Source of the DNA: Sphaerolaimus hirsutus
Taxonomy: Eukaryota; Nematoda; Chromadorea; Monhysterida; Sphaerolaimidae
Assembly (NCBI GenBank): GCA_964036195.1
Contig: OZ038458.1
Coordinates: forward strand, 1,488,001 to 1,552,000
Direction: 5' to 3'
Length of the DNA: 64,000 bases
Shown here: positions 10,001-25,000 of the stretch, in pieces
Layout of the letters: every line of letters starts with the position of its first letter
Position numbering within the stretch: position 1 is the first letter of the stretch
Notes under the pieces: generated by a model
Told to the model about the DNA's origin: nothing
What the model saw: only the letters and a program-made list of their open reading frames with translations
Database searches by the model: none
Translations under genes and position numbers: made by a program

Positions 10001-13000
10001 TTTAAAGATATTTTTTAATTATTTTTGGGGGGTTGGGTTATTAAGTGTCACTTCAAAGTGTCAAGAATTGCCTTCAGTTCAAACATTGTGTGGACGATAG
10101 AATTGATGGTAAATGTCCGTGGAGAGAGTCCAGAACGAATCAGGAGTCATTTTACATCATCTTGCCCAGATGCTGTAAAATCAAATGTAAAAAAATGTCA
10201 TGCACTGTGTCCAAAGTCATGTAAAATGTGACCCTGACCGTGAAAAATAAAGGTGCATTTTACATGACTTTTGATACTATGCATGACATTTGACATTTTA
10301 CAGGACATTTTGTAGTGTCTGGGAGCGGCACCAAGTTAATAGAATCAGCTTGAACATGCACTGATGCCGAGATAATGTATGTGGAACATGAAAAAGTGAA
10401 ACTTTCCACGCGGATGTGTAATTTTACACTAATTTGGACTTGTGTGTTTGGAATAGAATGTGTTTGTTGCACATGTAAAATCGATCTGCTGTGAGAATGC
10501 TTGATCTGCTCGCTTGAAGAGCACGTTTTGGCCTTTTGCCAATTTATTTCAACAGTACAGCTTACGTGTTGAAAAAGTATGCCATGCTTCTGTATTATAT
10601 TGCCTGTCCTATATTTTTTTAACCTCTGCAACAGGCATAAATATGAGATTACACATTCATTTCTTCCCCAATCCCCGCCATATTTACATAGATAAAAATG
10701 TCTGTTTCCCGCTGCCGGGTTTATTTTTGATATTGAATTTGCGGTCGCCGGTCGATGCAAACAACAGCTGCGACGGGCGCGCTGCATTTGCTTAATTGCT
10801 CCACTTGCCGCTCTCCGACGCCAATCATGTATTATACTGTATACCGTATTTCCTCGAAATACCCCCCGGGGGGGTGATTGTTTCATAGTGGTCCCGAGAG
10901 GGGGGGTTAAACGAGGGGGGGTATTTCGAGGGGGGGGGTATTTCGAGGAAATGCGGTATGTTCGAATAAAGCCCCCGGGGAACTTGCATCACGTTGGAAA
11001 AGTCTGTTAGGTGTCATTTGTGAGGTCACACGCCTATAAATTGACTTCTCCTATGACTTTTTACCGGTATGGGTTCTTAACTTGCCACGTATAGGTTTTT
11101 GCTTCTTCACTTGCGGAATTGACCCCAAGTCTGCCATAAGTGACCTTCTGCGAAAATTGGTGCATTTTTGGTACTTTTTGGCTCTCACCACAATGTGCCT
11201 ACACCAGGGTTGGCAAAATCTCAGAAAAAAAATAAATAAAATAAAATGGAATATTCAAGAATAAAATAAAATAAAACGGAAAATTTAAGAATAAAAATAA
11301 AAATTGTATAAAAATTCGAATTTTTGTAAATTTTTTGTAAAATTGTATAAAAATTCGTATTTTTGTAAAATTGTATAAAAATTCATATTGTAAAATTTTG
11401 TCTCATTGCTTGAGTCTCTACCTGTTTTTTCATGGATCTGGGGGCAGTCCCAAGCATTGTAAAGTGTCAAATCTCATGTAAAATGTCATGCAAAGTGTCA
11501 ATTGTCATGACAAATGTAAAGTAAAGTGTAAATTGTCATGACATGTAAAAATTAAAGTATCAATTGTCAAGCAAATTGTGTTCAAATCTCATGTTTTATT
11601 TCAAAATCTTATGTTTTGTATCCAAATTATGTTGTTGTTGACTTATGTAAACATTTGGATACAAAAACATAAGATTTGGATATAAAAAATACTATGGATA
11701 CAAAAACACAAGATTTCGATACACAATTTACACTTTGCATGACATTTGTCATGACAATTGCCACTGTGCTTGAAATTTTACATGACACTTGACATTTTGC
11801 ATGACAATTGATACTTTACTTTACATTTGTCATGACAATTGACACTTTGCATGACATTTTACAAATGTGCCAAGCACACTCCAGTAGTCCTTCTACTGAA
11901 AATGCAAACCATTCTTATCAATAATTGTAACTTTACACTTGCAGCTAGCTAACAATACATACTGCATGCAACTTTTGAAAAGAAAGGGTAAAATTTGTCA
12001 CAGGTTTTTCATGTATAGGTCTAATTATAACATTTTTCTGGCCTTGCATACATGTTTCTGATTTTTTGTAAAATTTTTGTAAAATTTTTGTAAAATGTGT
12101 CATTTTATTTTATTAATGACTTTTGGGAATAAAATAAAATAAAATAAAATGAAACAAGAATAAAATAAAAATAAAATAAAATTTTAGTACAATTTTACTA
12201 AAATGAATTTTTATAAAACCAACCCTGGCCTACACACACTAGTTTTCACCGTGACTCGTGTGAAAACTGAATTGGCGACATGGCGACATTCAGCCTGGTG
12301 GCAATCCCAAGCCCTGTAAAGTGTAAAGTAAAGTGTCAAATGTAAAGTCAAATGCAAAGTAAAGTGTCAATTGTCATGCAAATTCCAGTAAAAAAATCTT
12401 TTCTTTTTTGTTTTGATTGACACTTTACTTTGCATTTGACTTTACATTTGACACTTTACTTTACACTTTACAGGGCTTGGGATTGCCCCCAGCTCTTATT
12501 GTATGCTATCTATGTTTTAGTTTTCAAATTTTTTAATTTTAACTATTATTAATTTAAATTCAAATTTAATTTAAATTAAATCATTCAACCGTGTTCATTA
12601 ATTTGCATTTTAAAAAATTTCAGTTTTCACACGAAGTCACGGTGAAAACTAGTGTGTGTAGGCACAATATCGTAATTCTTTAATAATCCGCCCGCGTTTA
12701 ATAATATTGCACGTGTGAGATGAGATTGGAAACATAAATACTCAAAAAAGGGGAAAAAGCTCAATCTCAGTGCTCAGAGATGGAAATATGCCTGCAATTG
12801 ACCACACTGTGACTGTCAGTGTCAGATCGACCGAAAGATTTATAAGAATACATCACTAATACGGATGTGAACCCACACATGTGAACCCACGCTTTCAAAA
12901 ACTCCAAAAAAGCGTGTCCACAAATTTCGTACCCACTTTATTTTGTACCTAGGTATGCTATTTTCATTATACTTTTACTTTCATATTTATTATTACTTCT

Positions 13001-16000
13001 ATCTAACTACTGCATAAATATCAGTTTGCTTTGTAAGTTGAGTAGGCGGAAATTGGCTAAATTACTAAACCGTAAACTGAAAGAATTCATGAATATACTT
13101 ACCTACTTTCCATGCTTTGTAGATCTGAGCAAGAACACCGTATTTCCTCGAAATAACCCCGGGGTTTATTATTTCGCGAGCAAATTTTTAGGGGGGTTCA
13201 TTTGTGGGAGGGGATTATTTGAGGGGGCTCATTATGTCATCAGAAATTTTTGTGAGAATTTTAATGGCAAAAAAACCTTTTTACGTACCCAAAACGGGTG
13301 ATAAATATGGCCAAATAAATAGGATATATTTGGAAATCTCAATGTAGCCAGATCATAGCTACACAAACCTGTCTAAATACGTGTAGGTGCGCTGCAAATT
13401 GGCAGCAATTACCTAATAGACCCACTGTCAACTGACTACCGTATTTGCTTGAATAGTTCCCCCTTGAATAATTCCCTTCTCGAATAATCCCCCCCTGTAA
13501 GACGAGTGAGGAAATAATAATTCCCCCCTCGAATAATCCCCCCTTTAAAGATTTGATTAATTTGTTCTACCTACTTTCAACAAAAATGGCACGTTATTGT
13601 GATTAGTAGGCATGTTTCGGGAAATGAGTTGATGGAAACATGCTTGAAAATTTTGACAAAATAATAATTCCCCCACTTGAATAATCCCCCCCCCCTCGAA
13701 TAGTTCCCCCCTCAAAAATGTCTGACGAAATAATAATCCCCCAGGGGGATTATTCAAGCAGATACGGTAAATTGCCAACTCAATCTACCAATCAAGTGAA
13801 TCAGACACACTGCTGGGTGAGCAAACAGCTGACTGAGTAACCACCTGACCACTGACCACCAAAGTGGCTCACCTGACTTACTGACTCACTTGACCACATT
13901 TAGCATTCAAAAAAATCACCGATTTTTTGGAAAATATATATAAATATATCACTCCAATATTGGAAAAAATATAAATATATATAAATCACTCTAGGTCTCC
14001 AGAAAATATAATTAAATTACTGAAAAAATAACTCTAAGCTCAAAAAAAATCTCAAAAAATCACTTGTGCTTTATTTCAATTTCAAGCAATATTCTGGGCT
14101 TTATTTACTATTTGCAAGCACAAAAAATGTACTCTAAGATACCACAGTACATTTATTATCATCCCACAAGCAGTATTCATTTATACAGTATTTTACAAGT
14201 GAAAACATCAAGCAAATATCACAGAAAAATTCAACTTTCAATTCAACCTCAATGACAACTTCAAAAATATTTTGCACTGCAAATATTAAGCTCTCAACCT
14301 ATAGCGCCTGGTTGTGGCAATGGACATTTGACCAAATAGGTGCTTATGCTCAGCACTTTTTCATTGGTGATGTGCTTGCCCTGATTCATTGGTGATGAAA
14401 CTGAGCTTGCAATCACTGTAGAAAAATTTTGATCACATCAAAATGGTATTTTTTGATTTAAAGTCATGTTTTTTTTCCTGAAAAGTATGTTAAAAGATAG
14501 AGAGATGCTTAATACCTAAAACATAACCATAGAATTCATAGCAGGATGACATAAAAAAAGTTACTAAGACAGTTTATATTTTTGTCACATACAAAATGAA
14601 AACTAATTGATAGTGATGTCACCATTTGCCATCATTTGAGTTTGAGTTGTGATCAAACTAGTGATTTGCCAACACCACCCCACCAAAATTCATGCCATTT
14701 GTGAAAACTGAACATACTGTATTTCCTCGAATTACCCCCTGGGGGTTTATTTTTTCAGAGTGGAAATTTTGAGGGGGGTCAAACGAGGGGGGTATTTTGA
14801 GGGGGGTTATCATTTTGCCAGGAATATTTCAAATCCCATTACTAAATTGTTGTTTGAAATGTACACAAACGTCGAAAAATGCAACAAAAACCGCCATTCA
14901 TAACACTATGGACTTATATATGTATGTAGACAGTATATAACCAGTTCCAACATCACACAGTTATTGTTTTTAACATGTGTTCTGCGTTTCCCGGATCACA
15001 AACCGCATTATGTTCTTTATTCAGTAAATTGGGGTGGGGTATTTTGAGGGGGTTATAAGTTCATAGTACCCATTTTGAGGGGGGTATTTCTCAACAGGGG
15101 GTATTTCGAGGGGGGGGGGTATTTTGAGGAAATATGGTATTTAGCATTCAGTAGTGGAAAACTTGATGGAAACACGTCACCATTTTTGGCTATTTCAGTT
15201 TTCAAAAAAGTCAGGGTGAAAACTAGTGTGTGTAGGCTAACAATATTCACCTGCTTCAAATACAATTTTAACCCAATAATGCTCTACATGAACATTTCTG
15301 GAGAAAATCCCTGCAAATTTCTCTTGCACAGATTGCATGTTTTAGTCATAAAGCGCAATCATTGCACCACAATGTGTCAAGTATGAGTGATTTTCTCAGT
15401 GATTTTTTTTCAAATTCAAAAAATATATATAAATATATCACTCAGAATTTGGAAAAAATATAAATATATATAAATCACGGGTTATTTATATTTATTGTGA
15501 TTTTCGAAAATATAAATCACAGGTTATTTTTCGAATGCTAACCACATTACTCAGTTGGCATTTCCCAATTAATACATCATGTACATTGCATCATCCCGGA
15601 CTGGGGTATTTTGAGGGTGGTTTATTCAAGGGGGTATTTTTCTGGAAATACGGTACATAGGTACATTTGAAACTGTGACAGGTTTTACGCGCATAAAATA
15701 CGTTAAGAGAATACATTAGTGCATGTCTGATTTCATTTCCAAAATGCATTCTGCTTTTAGGTAATTTATTTATCCTTGTAGTATCTTATTATGTTGACCA
15801 TTACTTATGGGATACTCCATGACTTGTGTCGGTGTCATTTTCAAATGTTGGTGCCTGCAAAATGTGCCTTTTTCACTAGTATTTCTGGCAGTTTTTTTTG
15901 TTTTTAGGTTCACTGCATCAAGTACCTAATATAGGTATCTAGGTATTCATATTTCAGTGATTGCATGAGAAACAAATGGGGAAAATACACAAAAAAAGTA

Positions 16001-19000
16001 CACAACACAAATATGATTTCATGTTCCTGTATGTCAGTTGCTTGCCCAGTTAGGCCATATGCACTTGGATGTCAACTTTCCATTTTCCGCAGGCTAAAAT
16101 TTTCCATTCTCTGTAAAAAAATGTGACACACTAATCTGCATACTATTTTTATCTGGGAGATGCTGTTGCAGCTTTTGCCCATCCCCATGGTAGTGCAATT
16201 TTTGCACACTTTCTATTGCTCCAAAAGTTTTGTTTTCATTTTCACTGCATAGCCTTTTTATGTTTTTCTTACAGCAATGCTGCATCATTCTCATTATCAA
16301 ACATAAAATATGGGTGCACTGAATCGACAACCTGAGAAATTAAAGTGCCAACAATACCGTATATCCTCAGAACTATCATGACATCACTTGAAATCACAGC
16401 TATCTTTACTATCCGACACAACCCCTGTATCATACTATATCACATCTCTGTGTTTGCGTAGTGCCCCGGGGGAATGGCCCACTCACAAAAACATTGATAT
16501 TAATTGGAGACATGTCGCAATGCCCATCAGAGAGAGGGAGAGCTGGAGCCAAATTTCATTAATTGTAGGCTTGTAAATTGCATTAGATTTTTACATAGTC
16601 TTCATGTGTCAACATAAAAATACCATAATTCTTTTAATAGAAAACCATAATTCCAATAGAAGGGCACCTCCAATGGAACAGCATTATTGGCACTTTTTAC
16701 TCACAAAATAGAAAAGCTCCTTCAATAGCACCAGGGGTCTCCAATGGGGGGGGGGGGGTTAGGGGGTAGCCCCCCCCCAACCGCCCAGCTATCTTTCTAT
16801 CCTGGAAGCCGGTCAGCTACATATCTAAATATTAGGTTGTCAACTAAGTAACATTAATTTTTTGCGANNNNNNNNNNNNNNNNNNNNNNNNNNNNNNNNN
16901 NNNNNNNNNNNNNNNNNNNNNNNNNNNNNNNNNNNNNNNNNNNNNNNNNNNNNNNNNNNNNNNNNNNNNNNNNNNNNNNNNNNNNNNNNNNNNNNNNNNN
17001 NNNNNNNNNNNNNNNNNNNNNNNNNNNNNNNNNNNNNNNNNNNNNNNNNNNNNNNNNNNNNNNNNNNTTAACCCCCCCCCCCTCTCGGGACCACTATGAA
17101 ACAATCACCCCCCGGGGGGTATTTCAAGGAAATACGGTATGTATCCTGCCTGCAAAATTTTTGTCTTTTACCCCTAGGGAATAGTGTCATGAATTTTCAC
17201 CGGATACTTTTTACTCAACCAAATTCCACTATGGCAAACTGCCAAGTTTTACCGATCTCACACCTACTCGTTGGATGAGCGACAAAGTAAGGCAACGGAA
17301 AAGCGACTACCGATTGAATTCGCAACGCACAATGGTGAATTCACCGAAGTGAATATCACAGGTGTACGCTACGTCAATTAAGTTAGCTTTTTAGCGAATG
17401 GCGTTTTTATCAATGCACCAGCAATTAGTTGAATGTCTAATTTACACCAAGGGGTCCGAAGTTTTTAGAAGAGATTTTATTTTAGGCGATTTTTAGACTC
17501 AGAATTCACACATTCAGATAGAACACAGGGAACACACTGAGAGCGAGTTTCTAACCAGCGGCACAAAACCTTCGAAAAAACTCCAAGAAATGAAACCGAA
17601 GCAATTTCGACTGAATCGACCCCTACTCTAAGTTACGGTACGCTTTTATACGCAACAACATAAGCCAAGTCCAGACAACACTTCCACATACCACGAGAAG
17701 CATGCTTACAAACGATTTTACGGACACACGGAATTTTAAAACGGGCATACCTAAAATTATTCACGGCGTCAGCTTACAGGATACGTCGATCAACTACACA
17801 AAAACACAAAGAATTCACGCGCCAAAAATCGGGTTGGGAACAAGAGCGAGGATAAAAATAGAAGAATGAGAAAAATGAACGAATGCGACAAGAATAAAAA
17901 GAACAGGAAAAACACACGAGATACTGTAAAAACTTGTTTTAGCGCGAAAAAAATGGCGGGCGATTCAAATTTTACTCAGCGAACTCTACCGAAATCCCAA
18001 AACCACCTCCACGAACGGGGAAACACACAGCAATTAGCGAAACAAATAGACACGCGAACAATAATCCCATCAACAAAAAGAGCGTGTAGTAAACGAAAAT
18101 AACGTTGATATCCAAAGCGTAAGAAGCACACGTATTATTAATGCACAACGAAAAAATGTCGTAAGTGGGATAATCCATGATGAGATTAGGATACCGGTAA
18201 GGCGAACGAAATTAACTTTCACACTGACTGTCAAGGAAAAAATGAATTACGGTACCGTTTTAAAGACGCTTAACGGAAATTCCACCAGAGTGATAAAATA
18301 AATACGCACTCAAATCAGATCACCTTTACACTTATCAAAATATTCGGGGAAAAAACAGGAAAAACAAGCGGCTTATTATTTCATCTCTTTGTATAATAAA
18401 GATCAACCACGAAATTTGCATAAATTCCTAAATATCCAAATGTCAAGTTATCAGTTTTCTAGGGGAAAGGGAAATACAAAAAAAAATCAATCTAGGATTA
18501 GGTAAATAAAAAAAATAGCGAAGTTGCAAACGTAAAATCAAATAAAAATTAACATACTCGAGTTTTACCTATTCCCTACCAAACCTAAAGTTTAAAATGA
18601 ATATGAAGTCGGTATAACGCTTAATAGAAATACGAACGCAAATGATTGGCAACTTGAAAGTTTATAAATTTCAATCTTTGTAGCTTAAATGCATGTTTAG
18701 ATTGCATGACTTTTTGAAGTTTAAAACTAAAAAACAAACTCAAGTGAATCCACTGCCACATGCCGAAACGCAACAGCCATTAACTACCGAAGGCACTTAT
18801 CACGAAAATGACCACTCTCGCTGCTACACCACTCATTCTGCTACCAGAATGTTAATTAGTCAGCCACGGCTTTCTGATCCCATATGCACTGTGCAAAAAC
18901 CACACCCCGAAAATACTGAACTGCTCAATTCACTCAAAAATAAGTACACTTGTCACTGTATGGGTGCTTGTTTCGATGAGATCGGCGGACTGGGCTGTTC

Positions 19001-22000
19001 TCACAACAAGCCAAGGGAGTAGGCATTTAGACATGAGATCATGCCTGTCGAGTTAGACTCGATTCTTTTAATTACCTCTCATTTTCAACACCAATCATCA
19101 TCGCACCTCTATAATCAGTGTACCTTTGTAAAATCGCTTGTAAATTAACTTTTGTTTCCCAATCCGGAAATGCAGGAATGCACAGTACATACTAGATCAA
19201 TAGCCACGGCCTTCACTTCAAAAGAATGCAGCGAAAGTTAGTCAAAATTCAACATGTGCCCTCAGTTATCACTGACCATTCACGCACTACGACACGTAAC
19301 CGCAGCGTCACTCTTTTTACTTAGAGAAAATAACTGAAACTTTGTTATGCAATCTAAACCGCTAGTAGAAATAGAAAAAATACTTTTAAATTAAACTGTC
19401 ACAATTAAAATTGTTGCCAATTCACTTGTCTCACTTTCTTAAAAAACTACCTAATTAAAAAAATTCTAAACAAATAAAAACAACTATTTACATCACAGCG
19501 TCAACTTTGTGTCAGATCCTCAATACCTCCAATTCTTTCCTTGGCCAAAAAGACACACATAACACAATGGGGCGGGCACCGGAAAAACGGAAATGCATGT
19601 TGCCACGTTGCCGACGTAGCGCAGCGACGTAGCCGAAAACGTCAACGCCACGTTCGCCCACCGAATCGCCCAAAACCAACGTCGAAGTAGAACTGAAATG
19701 TTTAAATTATTGTAAGCTCGGAAGTGTAAACAACCCTCTACATAAATTCATTAAGTGTACTACATATACATTTACGCTTAAAATTTTTTGAAATTTTACA
19801 ATTTTTGGACACCCACTTTTGCTCACAATAGAACGGTAGCCTCCAATAAAATGACAGGTAGAAATTATGTTGGAAGAGTGGCAAACACAAAAAATGTCAA
19901 AAACGGATGGTGAGGAAGAGGATGTTCAAACTTCAAAGTGTTCAAAATCATTATTTAGAAACTCATTTGTTTTCATATTTTGTTTGTGTTGATGCTCTGA
20001 TATGAAAATGTTGCTTACGTTTACGGCAGACATGATACTCTGCATTCGCACTCATTTATATCTCATTTTGGGAGCGTTCCAATGATGATAAAGCATGCGA
20101 TTTTTGTATAAAAGATGAAAAAATTATTGTTGTGAATAAGTTAATGTACAGCGATGACTTTTACAACTTTTTATGACAATCGCACGCGTAAAAAATCGTT
20201 GGCATGCTTCCAGCAGGAACCACGAGTGCAGGGTGTAAAGTGACTGGAGTATAATATAAAAACTTTGTTCAAATGAAAAATGTGTGAAAAGTCTTATAGG
20301 AAAAATTGAGCGGCACCTCCTTTAAAATGTCAGGTAAAAATTTGATGAAAAATATACTTTATCTATTGGAAGAATTTATATGGTAGTGAATGCATTGAGT
20401 TGTAAACACAAAGTAAATATATAAAGTTGCAAAAATATAACTGCCTGCTGTATTTAAAATAATGTTGAGAAATGTGCTGGAAAATACTCAAACTACAGCA
20501 GCATATTCAAACAGCTGTCAAAGTAGCTATACCAATTGGACTGAATGATATGAAAAATGTTACCATATTTTGAAGAATAAAAGTCAGGTGAAAAAGAGTC
20601 CAAAATTCACCCATTGTGACAGACAGCAACAAAATGTGATGTAATAACAAATTTCTTTTAGGTTTTTTACTCAGATTGTTTACGCCAAGCTGCTTTGTTT
20701 ACGATATTTATTCTGCTCGTGCAGTCCAAGTAAGTACCATTTTACACGGCTGGAAATCACTTATATCACACAATAAGGGAACATAAAAGAATGGATCAGA
20801 AGGATCACATTTACTGACATCACATTAACACCTTCCCCCTGAGCTAAGGAAAACTGGACCCCTGGCCATCATTTCTGAGTAGTAGTAGGTGAAGAAATGG
20901 GACCAACATGCGAAGTACCTGTGAGGGAGACCATAAGAGTAAATGAAGCTAATTGTCAATGCGTACTTTTAACCTATCATGTATCAGGGAGGAGATTCCG
21001 AAAACAGGAATAGCTTTCAATGTATGTATGTCAATACATATGGTCAATTATATGTGGGGCCGTATGGGGTCGTACAAATCTTCCAAATCTCTTATTACTT
21101 TCTTTTCATGTATTCTAGTAGAACTTAAAATACATACCCTCTATCGGCTCCAATGGGCTTTCCGATACCATATGTATTATAGAGGCAATGTTCTGCATGG
21201 TCTTGTCACATGCGGCAGTTGCCGTCAAAATGGAGCTAATTTCACAATCCTTAATAGGCCTTGATTCTGTAGGGGTGACTTGGTCAAATCCCACTGGAAA
21301 GTATTAGTAGAACTTTCCATGTCATTTAACTGGTAACGGGTTTCTCTGCTATCTGTTTCATTCCCCACAGTGGGGTCATCTCCATTTTGGGAGGCATCTC
21401 TGTACTCAGAGGCAACTATATTGATAGAGGCATCTCCAAAATTGGAGGCATCTCCACGATGGGAGGCATCTCTGCTAGCAGAGGCATCTCCAAAATTGGA
21501 GGCATCTCCACAATGGGGGGCATCTCTGCGAGCAGAGGCATCTCCAAAATTGGAGGCATCTCCATGGTGGGAGGCATCTCTGTGAACAGAGGAAATTCTT
21601 TGTGCATCGGCCCTAGCAAGGGTGTCACGATATGACTTTTTGCCATCCTTACCTGGAATATATGCCATTTTGGAAATCCAAAGTAGCTTGCTGCAAATTT
21701 ATTTTTAATTTGCTTTTAAAGCTGCTGCGAAGTACTCGTTCACCAGTTGTTTACACCAAGCTGCTTTGTTTAGGATATTCATTCTGCTGGTGCAGTCCAA
21801 GTAAGTACCATTTTACGCGGCTGGAAATCACTTATATCACACAATAAGGGAACATAAAAGAATGGATCAGAAGAATCACATTTACTGACATCACATTAAC
21901 ACAGATGTTATTTATATGGTAGATTTCATTGTAAAGTAAATATGCAGTTTATCGGCTATGCAGTTATGTAATACCGTATTACCTCGAAATACCCCCATGG

Positions 22001-25000
22001 GGGTTTATTTTTTCACCAGCAAAATTTGAGGGGGGGTTAATTCGAGGGGAGGGGTTTATTTGAGGGTTTTTTTGTTATTATTTCGTCAGAAATTTTTGTG
22101 AAATTCATAGTAAAGAATACGCGTTTTCATACACAAAAACGGTAATAAACGTGAGAAAGTAGGTCATATTTGGGCTATAGGTGTACATCTGTACACAAAT
22201 GAGCGTAAAAGTGTCACTGCAATCCAAATTAGTAGTAATAAATACATCATGTACATTGCATACACGATGTCCATCATTCAGGAGGGGGGGTATTTCGAGG
22301 GGGGTTTATTATTTCCCCAGCCCATTTTGAGGGGGGGTTAATTTGAGGGGGGGGGGGGGGGTTAATTCAACGGGGGGGGGGATAATTCGAGGTAATACGG
22401 TATTCACTCTCTATAAAAGTAAAATATCTTCACAACTTCACTCACAATGTCTGCTCACACTATATGTTTATTTTCATGGGCTATATTTCAGTCACTTTTG
22501 TGAGCTGTGTAATCAACTGTATGCGGCCATCTGGTTATCTTATCACCTACCATTTATCTTTATATCTTTGTAGATGTATTTTTATCATATCATTTGATGT
22601 GCATCTAAGCTGCACCAGAGTCTGCATGTAATCACTTGCCCAGCAGACCTCAGAAAATTGAATTCCTGACATGCCATCAAGAAGCCAATGGGAGATGGAT
22701 ATTGATGCATGCATTAAATTGCAAATATGCATATGCCATACAGTGCCGGGTACTGCCCAATGTCTGGAGCTGTGAACATAGAATTCAATTCATGCTACAC
22801 TTTCTAGGTGTCAGTTTCTGGTGTCTCAAATCCCTGTATTCACATTTGGGCACAGTTGTCATACATTTACATTTACATGGACAACTTCAGCACTAAATTT
22901 CAGTGCCAGACTGAGTAACAGTGCAAGTACCTATCTATATGTAAATATGCAAAATACCAAGGTATTTTGGTTAGTTGTGGTTACTCCAAAATTTCCACTG
23001 GTACTGTTTGATTTTGGTATTTTTCCTACTGAAAATACCCAGGTACCTTGAAAATTTGATATGTAAAATTTCAAGAAAATGCTCAGCCTGGCACATCAAC
23101 AGCTTGTGTGTAGAAGAATTTACCCTATTGAAAGACTCTTTTGCATGAATTCAGTCAAAAACAAATCATGAAAAATGGTTATCCAGGTTATTATAAAATA
23201 TATTGGAATCATCCAGCGATGTTGTGTTGCTGTTATAAATACATTCACACATTCACATATTCCATTGATGTACTTGCAGTTACTGTTCGACATTTTTGAT
23301 GAGTTGACTCTTAATTGACTTGCTACAGTCACAATATACAATTTTCTTTGATTCGCTTGTGCTTAGTGGCATGTCATAGTTGAGCATAACTTTGTTTTTG
23401 CAAAAAAAATGCTGGATTTTTAAAAAAAAATTGATTTTTTTCTATTTGATACCTCCATGTACCGCTGACTAAAATTACACTTTGCAAAACATGTCGAATG
23501 CATGCAAATATCCTGTTTCACATCAAGACCTCAACAAAGGAGAAAGTTTCAAAAATTTACTCTGAATCTTTCATTTCCACAGGTGTTTTAAGTATACTTT
23601 GAGCTTAAGTATAAAAACTGAAAACTTAATAAATTTGTATATTTATGTTTACATTTACATTTCCCAAAAGTGCCCAAATTTTGACAACTCCAGTCACTTC
23701 TCAGCGCGTTTCCCAACTGCCGGCCGGCCCACTGATAAAATAATGCCATTGCCGCGGTGCAAAATACATCGAAATGTACCGGGGGGGGGGACTGAAAATG
23801 TCCGCAAGGTGTTGCTTTTAATGCAAGGAAACTGAAAATGGTTGCGCGAAATGCTGCAGCATGGGGGGCGGATGAATCGAAATCAGCTTTGCGGCTGTTC
23901 ATCACGCGAAAGTGCATGGTCGTATCGTGTTTCCGATGCGCGCCGCGCTCGCACTCGGGAACGAGATTCAATTTGCCCGACACGTTTTTGTCGGGCAGCC
24001 CGATTCGTTATATTTGTAGTTTTTGTATCTCGAATGACGCCTCGCCCTTGAAAAAATCGACAAGTGCCGACAAGTGCTTGAATAACTCAACCATTGAGTA
24101 ACCCTCAGTTTATTTTTTTACAATAAATGAACCACACATACCTAAATTTTTAGTTCGACCCAACACTCACTGTTGAAACATGGAATGACAATTTTCTGCA
24201 GTTTGAGAAGAAATGTTTTTATGGTCTTTAACAACCGCTGAGGCATTATTCGTGGTAATACGATATTCGTTGCCCGATTTTTCATGATTGACAGCCAATA
24301 TTCCAATAGGAACCACGAAGCCTATGATAGCCTCATAAAATCGGGCAGCGTAATATTTCATAAAATTTTAATCGGGCTGCCCGAAAAAACGGGTAAACTA
24401 AATCAGGCGCAGTGCCAGCGGCACGTTTGATGCCGGCTTGTACTGATCTTCACTGCACTGCTGTTTTTTTGCATTTGTGTGCGGAAATTAAGGCTTTTAA
24501 ATTGTAATTCGTTGTTATTCGATATTTATCGTCATAAATGTAGATTGGTTAAATTTTAATGTATTTTATCAACTTTGAGAAAAATTGAGAAAAAGTTAGA
24601 TTCAGTTTCATTTACCATTTTATTCCATATAAATAGATATCGATTATATTTTATCACTTATTGACAAATTTCAGTGCCTGTATGTGTATTAGCGTTTTTA
24701 GTGATGTTTTGAACAATACTCAATTGTCGAAATGAACGCCACGGCAGCACGCTAAATCTTTATAAATAAATATCACTTCGATTGTGCATCCACAACTCGC
24801 AGCGGCGCTTGTAGTCGCTAATAAATAATTAGCGCCGCGGCGCAACTCAACTTCCTGTTTAAAAGTTCACCGCCCCAATCAAAAGTCGTGCCGCCGTCAA
24901 AATAAGTATTATACCACAAATCCTCGAATAAGCCCCCCCCCCCACTGCAGCCGACTAATCTTTGGACCGCTGGATTATTTTAGCAGTGAAAAAATGGGTA

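Noticed and set aside
12297-12488. CTGTAAA-family copy with GT-like left end and CCCCCAG right end as an intron
   Set aside because: No coding sequence flanks it; it is nested in another transposon, so intron-like ends alone are not evidence of splicing.
18693-19022. 109-codon ATG frame with a Cys cluster
   Set aside because: No homology I recognise, no splice or codon-bias support; retained only as a remark on the gene-free stretch.
23588-23983. 131-codon minus-strand frame
   Set aside because: It overlaps a GC-richer repeat patch with CGGGCAGCCCGA inverted motifs; no splice context or recognisable domain.
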